Below are positions 50,846-60,116 of a stretch of 64,000 bases of DNA, piece by piece. This DNA is from an uncultured Lachnospiraceae bacterium. GTDB lineage: Bacteria; Bacillota; Clostridia; Lachnospirales; Lachnospiraceae. Each line of letters opens with the position of its first letter. Within the stretch, counting starts at the first letter, position 1. The position numbers and the translations under genes were made by a program. The stretch covers positions 62,001 through 126,000 of the forward strand of contig CACZBF010000001.1 of the NCBI GenBank assembly GCA_902779355.1, read 5' to 3'. The notes below the pieces were generated by a model. The model ran no database searches and was not told the origin of the DNA. It saw only the letters and a list, made by a program, of their open reading frames with translations.

Positions 50846-52801
50846 ATGCGAAGAAAACGATTTAAGATCGGGGTCTTTACCGGTAACGCGCATACCTATT
50901 TCCCCAGAAAAGTCATCAGCGGCATCTATCAGCGGTCGCTGTTTCACAACGTAGATCTTTTGTTCTTTCTCGGCATGGAGGCCGGACAGTTTTCCGACAA
51001 TTCCTTCGGCGTGCGGAGAAACTATGACTATCAGTTCGGCACGCTCTATGACTATGCGACCTTAGTCTCGCTGGATGCCATCATTGTTTCCTACGGCGCC
51101 ATCACCACGTTTCAGGATCTCGATCCCGAGCTCTTTTTTGAAAAATTCAAAGGGCTTCCCTGTGTGATCATCTCGGACGAAGTGGACGCTCCCATGAGCG
51201 CCTCCGTGGAGGTGGACAATTACGGCGGCATGAAAGAGACCATCAACCACCTGATCGAAAAGCACGGCTTCAGGCGTATTCTCTATGTCAGCGGCCCCGC
51301 CAACCGTAACCGCGACTCACAGCTTCGTATAAAAGCGTATCGCGATGCCATGGAGGAGCATGGTCTTCCTGTCGAGGAAACGATGATCGCTTACGGCGAT
51401 TATACGGAGTACGTCGACGATCTTATCGAATCTCTTCTCGATCAAAATCCCGATGCGGAAGCGATCGCATCCGCCAACGATGAAATGTGCCGTTCCATCT
51501 ACCGCGTCTGCAGAAAGCGCGGTCTGGAGGTCGGCGAAGACATTGCCGTCACCGGATTTGACGACATCGAGTCCGCGGCTTCCGATGATCCGCCGCTCAC
51601 CACCCTGCGCCAAAACGGCTTTGCCATGGGGGAGGCGGCCTACGATATGGCCATGGACTTTCTGCGCGGGACGTATCCGGAGAACCGCCTGATCCCGGTG
51701 GATTTTATCGCGCGGGAATCCTGCGGCTGCAGACACAAGCACAGCTCTAAAGAGCAGGAAAAAGAAGACATCGTCCTGCAGTACGACAGGATGCGTGTGT
51801 CCTGGCACCGCTCCCTGACCGGGCCCTCTCTCATTCAGGATCTCATCAATCTTGCGGAGACGCCGAAGGAGTTTTTCTACCATCTTGGTAAAGTCTTGTA
51901 CGCACATGGCTCTACGCATTCGTACGTACTGCTGCTGCCGAAGGTTCGGATCGTCCGCACGCTGGACGCGTGGAAACGCCCGCGGAGTCTGCATGTCGCT
52001 CTGATCCAGGATGAGGACAAGATCAGCGTATCACAGAACGCGTCTCTTCACCGCGTCACGCAGTATACCGATATCCTCGATTCCGTCAACGGCCCCAACA
52101 ATCTCGGCGGACGGTATTTCCATTTCCTGCTGTTTGACGGACAGCGCAATTACGGCGTGATGGGCGTTGAGATCAAGCCGGATCAGATCTCCGATTTCTA
52201 CATGATCGCGACGCAGCTTGGCATCTCCCTTCACTTCCTGGAGCTCACGACCAAGCAGGCCGAGTATCTGGAGAAATTGGCCGAGCAAAACATGATCCTC
52301 AACTTCACGGCTTCCAGCGACGAACTGACCGGGCTTTTGAACCGGCGCGGGATCTTTGAGTACACGCTGAAATATCTCAACAGCAAGAACAGCAACAAGA
52401 TGCTCGCCATGCTGATTGATCTGGATCATCTGAAAGAGATCAACGACAGTTTCGGCCATGCCGCCGGAGATTTTGCGCTGCGCACGATCTCCCATGTCCT
52501 GAAAGAGGTCTTCAAGGACGTAAATGCCGCCATCGGGCGATACGGCGGAGATGAGTTTCTGGCTGTCATCGATGTCGGAAAGGCCGATCCGGAAGAGGTT
52601 CGCGTGCGCATCACCAAAGACATCAAAGAACGCTTCCGCGCCTTCAATGAGACCTGCGACAAACCGTATTATGTCGAGGCATCCGTCGGCGGCGCCGTAT
52701 GGAGTTGTGACGAAAACATTGACTTCGCCGGCCTGATCAGCCGCGTGGACTTAAAGCTCTACGAGTCCAAGAAGTACCGCCGGAAATCCGTTCGGAAATA
52801 A
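50846..52801 (+). CDS. Diguanylate cyclase with LacI-type ligand-binding domain
   Basis: 651 residues. The N-terminal 285 residues are a periplasmic-binding-protein fold as in LacI-type sensors (KIGVFTGNAHTYFPRKVISG, SVEVDNYGGMKETINHLIEK, NDEMCRSIYRVCRKRGLEVG, EDIAVTGFDDIESAASDDPP) but with no helix-turn-helix and no signal peptide. A central GAF-like or helical region follows, then a GGDEF domain with DELTGLLNRRGIFEYTLKYL and the intact catalytic GRYGGDEFLAVID. It should sense a sugar-like ligand in the cytosol and make c-di-GMP. The ribosome site (AAAGGGA) is 13 bp from the ATG. Confidence 0.85.
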   Translation: MRRKRFKIGVFTGNAHTYFPRKVISGIYQRSLFHNVDLLFFLGMEAGQFSDNSFGVRRNYDYQFGTLYDYATLVSLDAIIVSYGAITTFQDLDPELFFEKFKGLPCVIISDEVDAPMSASVEVDNYGGMKETINHLIEKHGFRRILYVSGPANRNRDSQLRIKAYRDAMEEHGLPVEETMIAYGDYTEYVDDLIESLLDQNPDAEAIASANDEMCRSIYRVCRKRGLEVGEDIAVTGFDDIESAASDDPPLTTLRQNGFAMGEAAYDMAMDFLRGTYPENRLIPVDFIARESCGCRHKHSSKEQEKEDIVLQYDRMRVSWHRSLTGPSLIQDLINLAETPKEFFYHLGKVLYAHGSTHSYVLLLPKVRIVRTLDAWKRPRSLHVALIQDEDKISVSQNASLHRVTQYTDILDSVNGPNNLGGRYFHFLLFDGQRNYGVMGVEIKPDQISDFYMIATQLGISLHFLELTTKQAEYLEKLAEQNMILNFTASSDELTGLLNRRGIFEYTLKYLNSKNSNKMLAMLIDLDHLKEINDSFGHAAGDFALRTISHVLKEVFKDVNAAIGRYGGDEFLAVIDVGKADPEEVRVRITKDIKERFRAFNETCDKPYYVEASVGGAVWSCDENIDFAGLISRVDLKLYESKKYRRKSVRK

Positions 52802-52819
52802 AGATCGAGGTGACCCATC

Positions 52820-53713
52820 CTGAAAGAAGAAACCGCGCGCGCTACCGCAAAGATGGCGCTGGCCGGGATCCTTGGGAATGTGTTCCTGGCTGTATTCAAG
52901 CTGTTTGCCGGCATCATCGGGCATTCCACGGCAATGCTTTCGGATAGCGTTCATACGCTGTCCGATATTTTTGCAACCGTGATCGCGCTGATCGGCGTCA
53001 CGATCTCAAAACGCCAGGCCGACAAAGAACACCCTTACGGGCATGAACGTCTTGAATGCCTGGCTTCTCTTCTATTGGCTTTTCTGCTGTTCGCGACCGG
53101 CTGCGGGATCGGCTGGAACTGTATCCGCGCCATCGCAACCGGAAGTTACCTGGACAAGGAGCTCCCGGGGATGCTGCCGATCGTAGCGGCGATCGTCTCC
53201 ATCGGCGTCAAGGAGGCCATGTTCTGGTACACGATGCATTATGCGAAGCAGCTGCGTTCCAGCGCATTCCGCGCCGATGCATGGCATCACAGATCCGATG
53301 CGCTCTCTTCCGTCGGCGCCCTCGTCGGCGTCATCGGTGCGCGAAACGGCTATCCGATCTTAGACCAGGTCGCCGGCCTCATCATCTGCGTTATGATCCT
53401 CGGCGTTGCGATCGGGATCTTCAAGGATGCGGCTGAAAAAATGCTGGATACTGCCTGCGATGAGACGTTTGAGACGTCGCTGAGAGAGTTGGTCTACGCC
53501 TTTTCCGAAAAATCCGGGATCACGGTCGGGATCGACGATCTGAAGACGCGTAAATTCGGAGAAAAGATCTACGTGGAAATGGAGATCAGGCTGGACGGTG
53601 ACATGCGGCTGCAGGAAGCGCACGACATCGCAGAGCGCCTCCATGACGACATTGAGCAGGAATACGCCGACGTGAAGCATGTGATGATCCATGTGAACCC
53701 GGCGGAAAAGTGA
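52820..53713 (+). CDS. Cation diffusion facilitator transporter, probable CTG start
   Basis: About 297 residues with six membrane helices: FAGIIGHSTAMLSDSVHTLS, the metal site in HSTAMLSDSVHTLSD, then DKEHPYGHERLECLASLLLA, and AWHHRSDALSSVGALVGVIG; a cytoplasmic C-terminal domain (KIYVEMEIRLDGDMRLQEAH) follows. CDF proteins export Zn2+, Mn2+ or Fe2+. The first ATG (52853) would cut into the conserved N-terminus, whereas GAGGTGA at 52807-52813 points to CTG at 52820 (LKEETARATAKMALAG). No ATG, GTG or TTG lies between. It starts 18 bp after the diguanylate cyclase stop. Confidence 0.85.
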   Translation: MKEETARATAKMALAGILGNVFLAVFKLFAGIIGHSTAMLSDSVHTLSDIFATVIALIGVTISKRQADKEHPYGHERLECLASLLLAFLLFATGCGIGWNCIRAIATGSYLDKELPGMLPIVAAIVSIGVKEAMFWYTMHYAKQLRSSAFRADAWHHRSDALSSVGALVGVIGARNGYPILDQVAGLIICVMILGVAIGIFKDAAEKMLDTACDETFETSLRELVYAFSEKSGITVGIDDLKTRKFGEKIYVEMEIRLDGDMRLQEAHDIAERLHDDIEQEYADVKHVMIHVNPAEK

Positions 53714-53755
53714 TCCGGCAAGCAGCCGGCGTTACCCCGCAAAAGTGCAGCCCCG

Positions 53756-55807
53756 TCAGAACTCACGATAAAAATCATCCCTTAATTCCGACATGACAAG
53801 ATAACTCTCTTTTCCATACAGCAGGGCTGCCGGCACGCGCCAGTCCTCTCCCGCATAGAAATTGTCTGCCACAAGTTCCCCGTCTGCATAGATCTGCGCC
53901 ACATCATAGACGTCTGTGATCGTAACAAACCCTTTGTCCGTAGTCACACGCAGTTTTTTCCATGTCCGCTTCCGCGAACCGCCATATTGCAGCTCGCTCT
54001 CATACGGCGGCGTAAACGGCTCTTCTGCAGGCTCTGCATGGAGCGATACTAACACCGTCTCCCGCTCTGCGTTGTAGGAAACAAAACCGCCCCCCTCCCA
54101 TTTCCGGTAGGAAAAACTGCCGTCTCCGATCATACACACCTGCCCGTCCGAAAGATACAGGTCACACCCGTCTCCCACACAGACTTCCCTGTCCAGCTTG
54201 CGTAAGAACCGCGCTTTCTCCCAGGAAACGGTCACGATGGAAAGCGCGCCGACCGTGATCGCCTTATCCTGTTCCCCGTCAAATGTCCCTGCGCCCTCGA
54301 TCTCATAGCGCGCCGGGATTCCCGGGATTGCTGCGAAGAACAGCGTGTCCCCCTGACTGCATAGAAGCTGTGCCGTTGCCGTACGGATCGTCTGCCCGGC
54401 GAAGCGCAGCATAAACGGCAGGATAAACGCAACCTTCCCGGTGACGGCGATCGGCGGGAACTGTACAAAGTCTGTCTCGATCACAACCTCCGGTAAGTCG
54501 TCCAGTTTTTGCAGCCTCTGGTAATGGTTGATGAAAACAAAGCCGCCCGCCTCGTTCTGCCGCACGGCGATCCGAAGCGACTTTGTGTCTTCCGGGGGCA
54601 CCTGCTTCTCATCCGCCTGATAGACCATGGGCGCCAGCAGGTCGCCGAAATCATTCACAAACAGATGCAATAAGTTCAAAAGCCGGTACTGCTCCCGCGC
54701 TTCCCCGTACTGGGTCAGCGCCGTATGAAAATCATAATTCAAAATGGCATAGTCATTCGGATACCCCGTCTCACGGGACTCCTGAAACGTGGAGTGTTTT
54801 CCGATCCGGTTCGTCCCGCCGTGGTACATATAGTATCCCACAAGATTGTTGCCGCTCCCGAGTTTCACCAGCGAAAGCGCATAAGCGTCCATCCCGGAGA
54901 TCACGGGACGCCTATGATGGGAAAAGGGCAGCCCCGCACCGAGCTCGCATGTCGCAAACGGGTAATCTTCGTATGGCAGCCTCCAGCCGTCGTCATCGCT
55001 TTTTCCGATGATGTCCATGCCGACCGCTGCATCGTTTCGCATCGGATCAAAGACGTAATGCCGCGACAGCGGGAGTTTTTTTGTATGCTGCTCCCACGGG
55101 GCTTCCGCATAGGCTGCAAACACAGGCACCACTTCCTCCGTCGGGATCTTCGCGCCATACCGGCTGTTCCATCCCGTCACGGTGTAGAGCGGCACATCGT
55201 ACCCAATCTCTGTCGCAAGGTTTTTTAACGCGAGCAGATGCGCGCTGTTATCGACCAGCTCGTTTTCGATCTGGATCCCGATAATAGGACCGCCGTCCTT
55301 ATAAAACAGCCCTTTCACCTGTTCATAGACCTTGGTATACCATACTCTCGCGAGCGCCAGATAGTCCGGGTTGTTGTCTCTGAGCGGGAACGGCTTCCTG
55401 ATAAGCCAGTCCGGAAAACCGCCGTTCCTGCACTCTCCATGTGCCCAGGGGCCGATCCGCAGGAGCATATAGAGTCCGGCCTTTTTGCAGTCTTCTGTAA
55501 ATGCCCGCAGATCCAGATCACCCGAAAAATCGTATACACCCTCGGTCTCCTCATGATAGATCCAGAACACATAGGTCGCTGCAATGGTGATCCCGCCGGC
55601 TTTCATTTTGCACAGCTCCCGATACCAGTTTTCCTTTTTGTCTCTGGAAAAATGGTACTCTCCCATGACACCGATCCAGGGGCGTCCTCCCTTTTCAAAA
55701 AACAGGCTGTTGACTGTGATCTCAGAGCCCTTCGGGCCGGGATCACCCAAGCGCAAATGGTCTCTTTTGATCGCAGGCTTCTGATAGGTATATGCTTTGT
55801 AGGTCAT
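53756..55807 (-). CDS. Glycoside hydrolase family 35 beta-galactosidase
   Basis: 683 residues. GH35 barrel: GVMGEYHFSRDKKENWYREL, ATYVFWIYHEETEGVYDFSG, LYMLLRIGPWAHGECRNGGF, acid/base Glu in IIGIQIENELVDNSAH, and MYHGGTNRIGKHST. C-terminal beta-domains follow. No signal peptide, so it is cytosolic and acts on imported beta-galactosides. I chose 55807 (MTYKAYTYQ) because AAAGGAGAATCCC precedes it. Divergent from the DHH operon; no sugar transporter adjoins it. Confidence 0.9.
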   Translation of the reverse strand: MTYKAYTYQKPAIKRDHLRLGDPGPKGSEITVNSLFFEKGGRPWIGVMGEYHFSRDKKENWYRELCKMKAGGITIAATYVFWIYHEETEGVYDFSGDLDLRAFTEDCKKAGLYMLLRIGPWAHGECRNGGFPDWLIRKPFPLRDNNPDYLALARVWYTKVYEQVKGLFYKDGGPIIGIQIENELVDNSAHLLALKNLATEIGYDVPLYTVTGWNSRYGAKIPTEEVVPVFAAYAEAPWEQHTKKLPLSRHYVFDPMRNDAAVGMDIIGKSDDDGWRLPYEDYPFATCELGAGLPFSHHRRPVISGMDAYALSLVKLGSGNNLVGYYMYHGGTNRIGKHSTFQESRETGYPNDYAILNYDFHTALTQYGEAREQYRLLNLLHLFVNDFGDLLAPMVYQADEKQVPPEDTKSLRIAVRQNEAGGFVFINHYQRLQKLDDLPEVVIETDFVQFPPIAVTGKVAFILPFMLRFAGQTIRTATAQLLCSQGDTLFFAAIPGIPARYEIEGAGTFDGEQDKAITVGALSIVTVSWEKARFLRKLDREVCVGDGCDLYLSDGQVCMIGDGSFSYRKWEGGGFVSYNAERETVLVSLHAEPAEEPFTPPYESELQYGGSRKRTWKKLRVTTDKGFVTITDVYDVAQIYADGELVADNFYAGEDWRVPAALLYGKESYLVMSELRDDFYREF

Positions 55808-55880
55808 GGGATTCTCCTTTCCGTGCAAAATCATGTGCTGCTATGGCTCATTTTACCATCTTTTCTCCCGCACATCATCC

Positions 55881-55909
55881 TTGATTTTCAACGTGTTTCC
55901 ACGTATACT
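55881..55909 (+). promoter_or_regulatory. Promoter of the DHH-VanX-TrpB2 operon
   Basis: TTGATT (55881-55886), 17 bp, TATACT (55904-55909), 62 bp before the ATG. Confidence 0.65.
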
Positions 55910-55971
55910 GAGAGTGTAGTTTTTTCACCGCGAAAGCGGATAAAAGGAATCAGAAAAGGAGATCATAAGCG

Positions 55972-56901
55972 ATGGCAATGAGATTGGTAACTCGTTCGGA
56001 TTTTGACGGATTGGCATGCGGCGCGCTCCTTCTGGCTGCAGGAGTGATCGACAGCTGGACTTATGCGCATCCGAAGGATCTGCAGGATGGCAAGATCCCC
56101 GTCACGGAAAATGACTGTCTTGCGAATGTACCCTACGTACCGGGCTGCGGCCTCTGGTTCGACCATCACTCCAGCGAGCATGAGCGCCTTGCGCTGGAAG
56201 GAAAATATAAAGGAGAAAGCCGGATCACACCTTCCTGTGCCCGGATCATCTATGAATATTACGGCGGGAAAGAGACTTTCCCGAATTTCGACGACATGAT
56301 GGTTGCAGTCGACAAAGTCGACTCGGGCAACCTGACCATAGACGAGATCATGAACCCGACGGGGTGGATCCTCGTGGGCTTTCTGATGGATCCCCGTACC
56401 GGGCTTGGCCGTTGGCGCCAGTTCACGGTTTCCAACTATCAGCTGATGGAAAAGCTGATGGTAGCCTGCAAAGACAAGACCACGGAAGAGATCCTCGCGA
56501 TGCCCGATGTGAAGGAGCGTATTGAAGTCTACGAAGAGCAGACTGCGAAGTTCAAAGAGATGGTGACCGCACACACGAAGGTGGAAGGCAACGTGATCAT
56601 CACGGACCTCCGCAACGTGGATCCGATCTACACCGGCAACCGTTTCATGATCTACAGCATGTATCCGGATCAGAACATCTCCGCCTGGATCGTAAACGGA
56701 AAAGGCGGCGTCGGCTGTTCCGCAGCGGTCGGCTACAGCATCCTGAACAAAACCAGCAAGGTCAACGTCGGCAGCCTGATGCTCAAATACAACGGCGGCG
56801 GCCATGAAAAGGTCGGCACCTGCCAGTTTACCGATGAAAACATGGAGACGGATCTCCCGAAGATGTTGGACGAGCTCTGCGCGCTTGCGAACAACGGCTG
56901 A
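55972..56901 (+). CDS. DHH-family phosphoesterase
   Basis: 309 residues. DHH motifs: TRSDFDGLACGALLLAAG (DFDG), GLWFDHHSSEH (DHH), DDMMVAVDKVDSG; the C-terminal DHHA1 region has YNGGGHEKVGTCQF. Family members are exopolyphosphatases, oligoribonucleases or cyclic dinucleotide hydrolases; the substrate here is undetermined. AAAAGGAGATCATAAGCG precedes the start. First gene of a four-gene unit with spacing of 4, 17 and -4 bp. Confidence 0.85.
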   Translation: MAMRLVTRSDFDGLACGALLLAAGVIDSWTYAHPKDLQDGKIPVTENDCLANVPYVPGCGLWFDHHSSEHERLALEGKYKGESRITPSCARIIYEYYGGKETFPNFDDMMVAVDKVDSGNLTIDEIMNPTGWILVGFLMDPRTGLGRWRQFTVSNYQLMEKLMVACKDKTTEEILAMPDVKERIEVYEEQTAKFKEMVTAHTKVEGNVIITDLRNVDPIYTGNRFMIYSMYPDQNISAWIVNGKGGVGCSAAVGYSILNKTSKVNVGSLMLKYNGGGHEKVGTCQFTDENMETDLPKMLDELCALANNG

Positions 56902-56905
56902 TCCC

Positions 56906-57820
56906 ATGAAAAAAAGATGCCGTATCACCGGCGCGGTTCTTACGCTGGCGTTGCTTGGCAGCGTATGCTTTACGGGCTGTGAAAAGGAAAAGCCCGCCGA
57001 GCCGGAAAGGCCTGTTGTCGAGACAGAAGTGACGTCCGAGGCCGTTCCCGTTACGGAGGCAGTTTCTACAGAAGTCGTCTCCACGGAGACAGTTTCTACG
57101 GAGTCAGCTTCCGAGACTCCGGTGGGGACAAAACCCGCTGCGATAGAAACGGAAACCGCCCGGGCGGAGGCATGGGAAGTTTCTCCTGAGGCAGATGCGT
57201 CCGACTTTGTCCTGCTTTCCGAAGCCGTGCCGGACGTGATCTTGGAGATCCGCTACTACTCCACCTACAATTTTGTAGGCGATCGGATCGCCGGCTATGA
57301 AGAGCCTGTTGCGCTGCTGACAAAAGAAGCGGCGGCGGCCTTAAAAGAAGCCAGTGACGAACTGATCACGATGGGCTATCGGTTCAAAATCTTTGATGCA
57401 TACCGCCCGCAAGAGGCCGTGGCGAACTTTGTGAACTGGGCAGAAGATTTAAATGACACCCGCATGAAGCATTTTTTTTATCCGGAGCTTGATAAAAGCG
57501 TCCTTTTTGCGCAGGGGTACATCTCCTCGCATTCCGGCCACAGCCGTGGCAGCACGCTGGATCTGACACTCTTTGACATAGCCACGGGGCGCGAGGTCGA
57601 TATGGGCGGCACATTCGATTATTTCGGCGAATTGAGTCACCCCGACTACACCGGCATCACGGACGAGCAGTACCGGAATCGCATGATCTTACGGAACATC
57701 ATGATCAAGCACGGATTTAAGCCCATGTCCACGGAATGGTGGCATTTTACGTTGAAGGATGAGCCTTTTCCGGATACCTATTTCACATTTCCGGTCAGCA
57801 GCAAATCCGTTGCACATTAA
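56906..57820 (+). CDS. VanX/DdpX-like D-Ala-D-Ala dipeptidase lipoprotein
   Basis: 304 residues. Lipoprotein signal MKKRCRITGAVLTLALLGSV then CFTGC, a Thr/Glu/Val-rich linker (about 30-90; repeats of VSTE), then a peptidase M15D domain: VILEIRYYSTYNFVGDRIAG, FKIFDAYRPQEAVANF, zinc ligands in SGHSRGSTLDLTL and STEWWHFTL. Such enzymes cut D-Ala-D-Ala or act on cell-wall peptides; as a surface lipoprotein it is more likely a recycling enzyme than a resistance determinant. No vanHA genes are nearby. The start is 4 bp after the DHH stop. Confidence 0.85.
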   Translation: MKKRCRITGAVLTLALLGSVCFTGCEKEKPAEPERPVVETEVTSEAVPVTEAVSTEVVSTETVSTESASETPVGTKPAAIETETARAEAWEVSPEADASDFVLLSEAVPDVILEIRYYSTYNFVGDRIAGYEEPVALLTKEAAAALKEASDELITMGYRFKIFDAYRPQEAVANFVNWAEDLNDTRMKHFFYPELDKSVLFAQGYISSHSGHSRGSTLDLTLFDIATGREVDMGGTFDYFGELSHPDYTGITDEQYRNRMILRNIMIKHGFKPMSTEWWHFTLKDEPFPDTYFTFPVSSKSVAH

Positions 57821-57837
57821 CAGAGGAGGCCTGAAAT

Positions 57838-58743
57838 TTGGCACGTGACAATTCCGCATTGATGCAGTTTGTAACTGCAGACATCCAGAAATACGAGGGC
57901 ATCCGGATGCCGCTCAAGGCCAGTCTGGTAGAAAAAGCGCTTGTTCGGAAGCTTCCCATGGACAGGCTTCATCCGAATCCGGATGACGAGTTCTGCATGC
58001 CGGAGATCGGCCCCAATTATTCGATCATCTCCGGATATGAGCAGCAGATCAGAAATGCAACCGAGCGTGGCAAGAGTCCATTTGCGGAGCCGCTGATGGT
58101 GGAAAAGATGCGGCCCGACGGCTATCTGATCTTAAACGGCCACCATCGTTGGGCAGCCGCGCGCAACATGGGGCTGAAATCCGTTCCTGTCAATATCATC
58201 AATCCGACCCATGAGATCGATATCAAAGAAATGCTTGCGAACTCCAAGCATGACAGGCGTGTCTCCTTCGATCTGGATGAAGTGGTCTTCCGTTCCGGGG
58301 ACAGTCCCGACGAAGTGGAGAAGGGCTTAGGCTTCCCGTTTAACCGCCACTACAAAGATCGGCTGCGGATCGGGATCCCCGCACTTTTCCTGTTCCTGAC
58401 GCAAAGCGGCTATGACATCTGGGTATACACCTCGAAATTCTACTCTTTGGATTATATCCAGCGTCTGTTCAAGCATTACCACGTGACGGTGGACGGTGTC
58501 GTCACCTGCCGAGCGAACCGGAAGAAGATCGCACCCGGCAAAGACAGCAGCGTTGCAAAGCTGGTTGCCAAGAAATATCCCATCACGATCACGGTGGACA
58601 ATGATTCCGTGCTGTTCACACACAGCAGCACCAAAGAATTCGAGCAATTTGATCTGTCCGGTTCCGCAACAGAGTGGTCCAAACAGGTCATCAGTATCAT
58701 GAAGACACTGAATAATAAACAGCAGCAGGAGGAACAATCATGA
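57838..58743 (+). CDS. ParB/Srx-like nuclease domain fused to HAD-like domain
   Basis: 301 residues with a TTG start (57838) supported by GAGGAGGCCTGAAA. Residues ~35-125 form a ParB/sulfiredoxin-like domain (KLPMDRLHPNPDDEFCMPEI, LILNGHHRWAAARNMGLKSV), where G-H-H-R is the nucleotide-binding motif. Residues ~140-290 look like a HAD fold: SFDLDEVVFRS (DxD), VYTSKFYSLDYIQRLF and ITIDN-type VTVDNDS. The ParB-like part may act as a kinase or ATPase, as known for SerK-type proteins. It overlaps the trpB2 start by ATGA; the reason for this pairing is unclear. Confidence 0.75.
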   Translation: MARDNSALMQFVTADIQKYEGIRMPLKASLVEKALVRKLPMDRLHPNPDDEFCMPEIGPNYSIISGYEQQIRNATERGKSPFAEPLMVEKMRPDGYLILNGHHRWAAARNMGLKSVPVNIINPTHEIDIKEMLANSKHDRRVSFDLDEVVFRSGDSPDEVEKGLGFPFNRHYKDRLRIGIPALFLFLTQSGYDIWVYTSKFYSLDYIQRLFKHYHVTVDGVVTCRANRKKIAPGKDSSVAKLVAKKYPITITVDNDSVLFTHSSTKEFEQFDLSGSATEWSKQVISIMKTLNNKQQQEEQS

Positions 58744-60110
58744 ACACAACCAACATTCCCTACAAGATCTATCTCAACGAAGACGAGATGCCAACCTCTT
58801 GGTACAACCTTCGTGCGGATATGAAGACGAAGCCCGCGCCGCTTCTCAACCCCGGCACCGGGCAGCCGCTGACCGCGGACGAGTTGAAGCCGATCTTTTG
58901 TGAGGAACTCGTGGCGCAGGAGCTGGACGAGACCACCGCGATGATCCCGATCCCGGACGAGATCCGCAGCTTTTACAAGATGTATCGGCCTTCTCCGCTT
59001 GTGCGGGCTTACTGTCTCGAAGAAAAGCTCGGCACCCCGGCGAAGATCTATTACAAGTTTGAAGGGAACAATACGAGCGGCAGCCACAAGCTGAATTCTG
59101 CGATCGCACAGGCTTATTACGCAAAGAAGCAGGGCTTAAAAGGCGTGACGACCGAGACCGGCGCCGGACAATGGGGCACCGCACTTTCCATGGCATGCTC
59201 CTATTTCGATCTGGATTGCAAGGTCTATATGGTGAAGTGCTCCTATGAGCAGAAGCCGTTCCGCCGTGAAGTCATGCGGACCTACGGCGCTTCCGTCGTT
59301 CCCTCTCCGTCCGATTCCACCGAAGTCGGCAAGAAGATCCTCGCTGAGCACCCCGGCACGACCGGCAGTCTCGGCTGCGCGATCTCCGAGGCCGTGGAAG
59401 TCGCAACGAAGAATCCCGGTTACCGCTACGTCCTTGGCAGCGTTTTGAACCAGGTCCTGCTGCATCAGTCCGTGATCGGTCTCGAGACGAAGAAGGCTGT
59501 GGAAAAATACGACATCCATCCCGATATCATCATCGGCTGCGCAGGCGGCGGTTCCAACCTCGGCGGTCTGATCGCACCTTTCATGGGCGAGAAACTGCGC
59601 GGCGAAGCCGACTACCGGATCATCGCCGTAGAGCCGGCATCCTGCCCGAGCTTCACGCGCGGCACCTATGCATATGACTTCTGCGACACGGGTATGATCT
59701 GCCCGCTCGCCAAGATGTATACGCTCGGCAGCAGCTTCATCCCGTCTCCGAACCACGCAGGCGGACTCAGATTCCACGGCATGAGCTCCACGCTCTCCCA
59801 GCTGTATCACGACGGCTACATGGAGGCAGTCAGCGTCGAGCAGACCTCGGTCTTCCAGGCCGCAGAGCAGTTCGCACGTGTGGAAGGCATCCTGCCCGCG
59901 CCGGAAAGCTCGCATGCGATCCGCGTTGCGATCGACGAAGCGCTGAAATGCAAAGAAACCGGCGAGGAGAAGACCATTATCTTTGGTCTCACCGGCACCG
60001 GTTACTTTGATCTGGTTGCATATGAGAAGTTCCACAACGGGGAAATGAGTGATCAGATCCCGACAGATGAGGAGATCGCAGCTTCTGTTGCGAAACTCCC
60101 GAAGGTATAA
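58740..60110 (+). CDS. Tryptophan synthase beta-like protein TrpB2
   Basis: 456 residues, longer than standard TrpB. PLP enzyme with N-terminal extension (NIPYKIYLNEDEMPTSWYNL), RPSPLVRAYCLEEKLGTPAK, PLP lysine in GNNTSGSHKLNSAIAQAYYA, ETGAGQWGTALSMAC, and the phosphate loop GCAGGGSNLGGLIAPF. These features mark the TrpB2a group, which can work without TrpA, for example with free indole. A normal trpB is present at 60880, so this is a second copy with a different role. Its stop is 6 bp from the convergent trpA stop. Confidence 0.9.
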   Translation: MNTTNIPYKIYLNEDEMPTSWYNLRADMKTKPAPLLNPGTGQPLTADELKPIFCEELVAQELDETTAMIPIPDEIRSFYKMYRPSPLVRAYCLEEKLGTPAKIYYKFEGNNTSGSHKLNSAIAQAYYAKKQGLKGVTTETGAGQWGTALSMACSYFDLDCKVYMVKCSYEQKPFRREVMRTYGASVVPSPSDSTEVGKKILAEHPGTTGSLGCAISEAVEVATKNPGYRYVLGSVLNQVLLHQSVIGLETKKAVEKYDIHPDIIIGCAGGGSNLGGLIAPFMGEKLRGEADYRIIAVEPASCPSFTRGTYAYDFCDTGMICPLAKMYTLGSSFIPSPNHAGGLRFHGMSSTLSQLYHDGYMEAVSVEQTSVFQAAEQFARVEGILPAPESSHAIRVAIDEALKCKETGEEKTIIFGLTGTGYFDLVAYEKFHNGEMSDQIPTDEEIAASVAKLPKV

Positions 60111-60116
60111 AGAAGC

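Noticed and set aside
59136-60035. Minus-strand open frame of 299 codons
   Set aside because: Shadow of trpB2; no ribosome site and no recognisable family.
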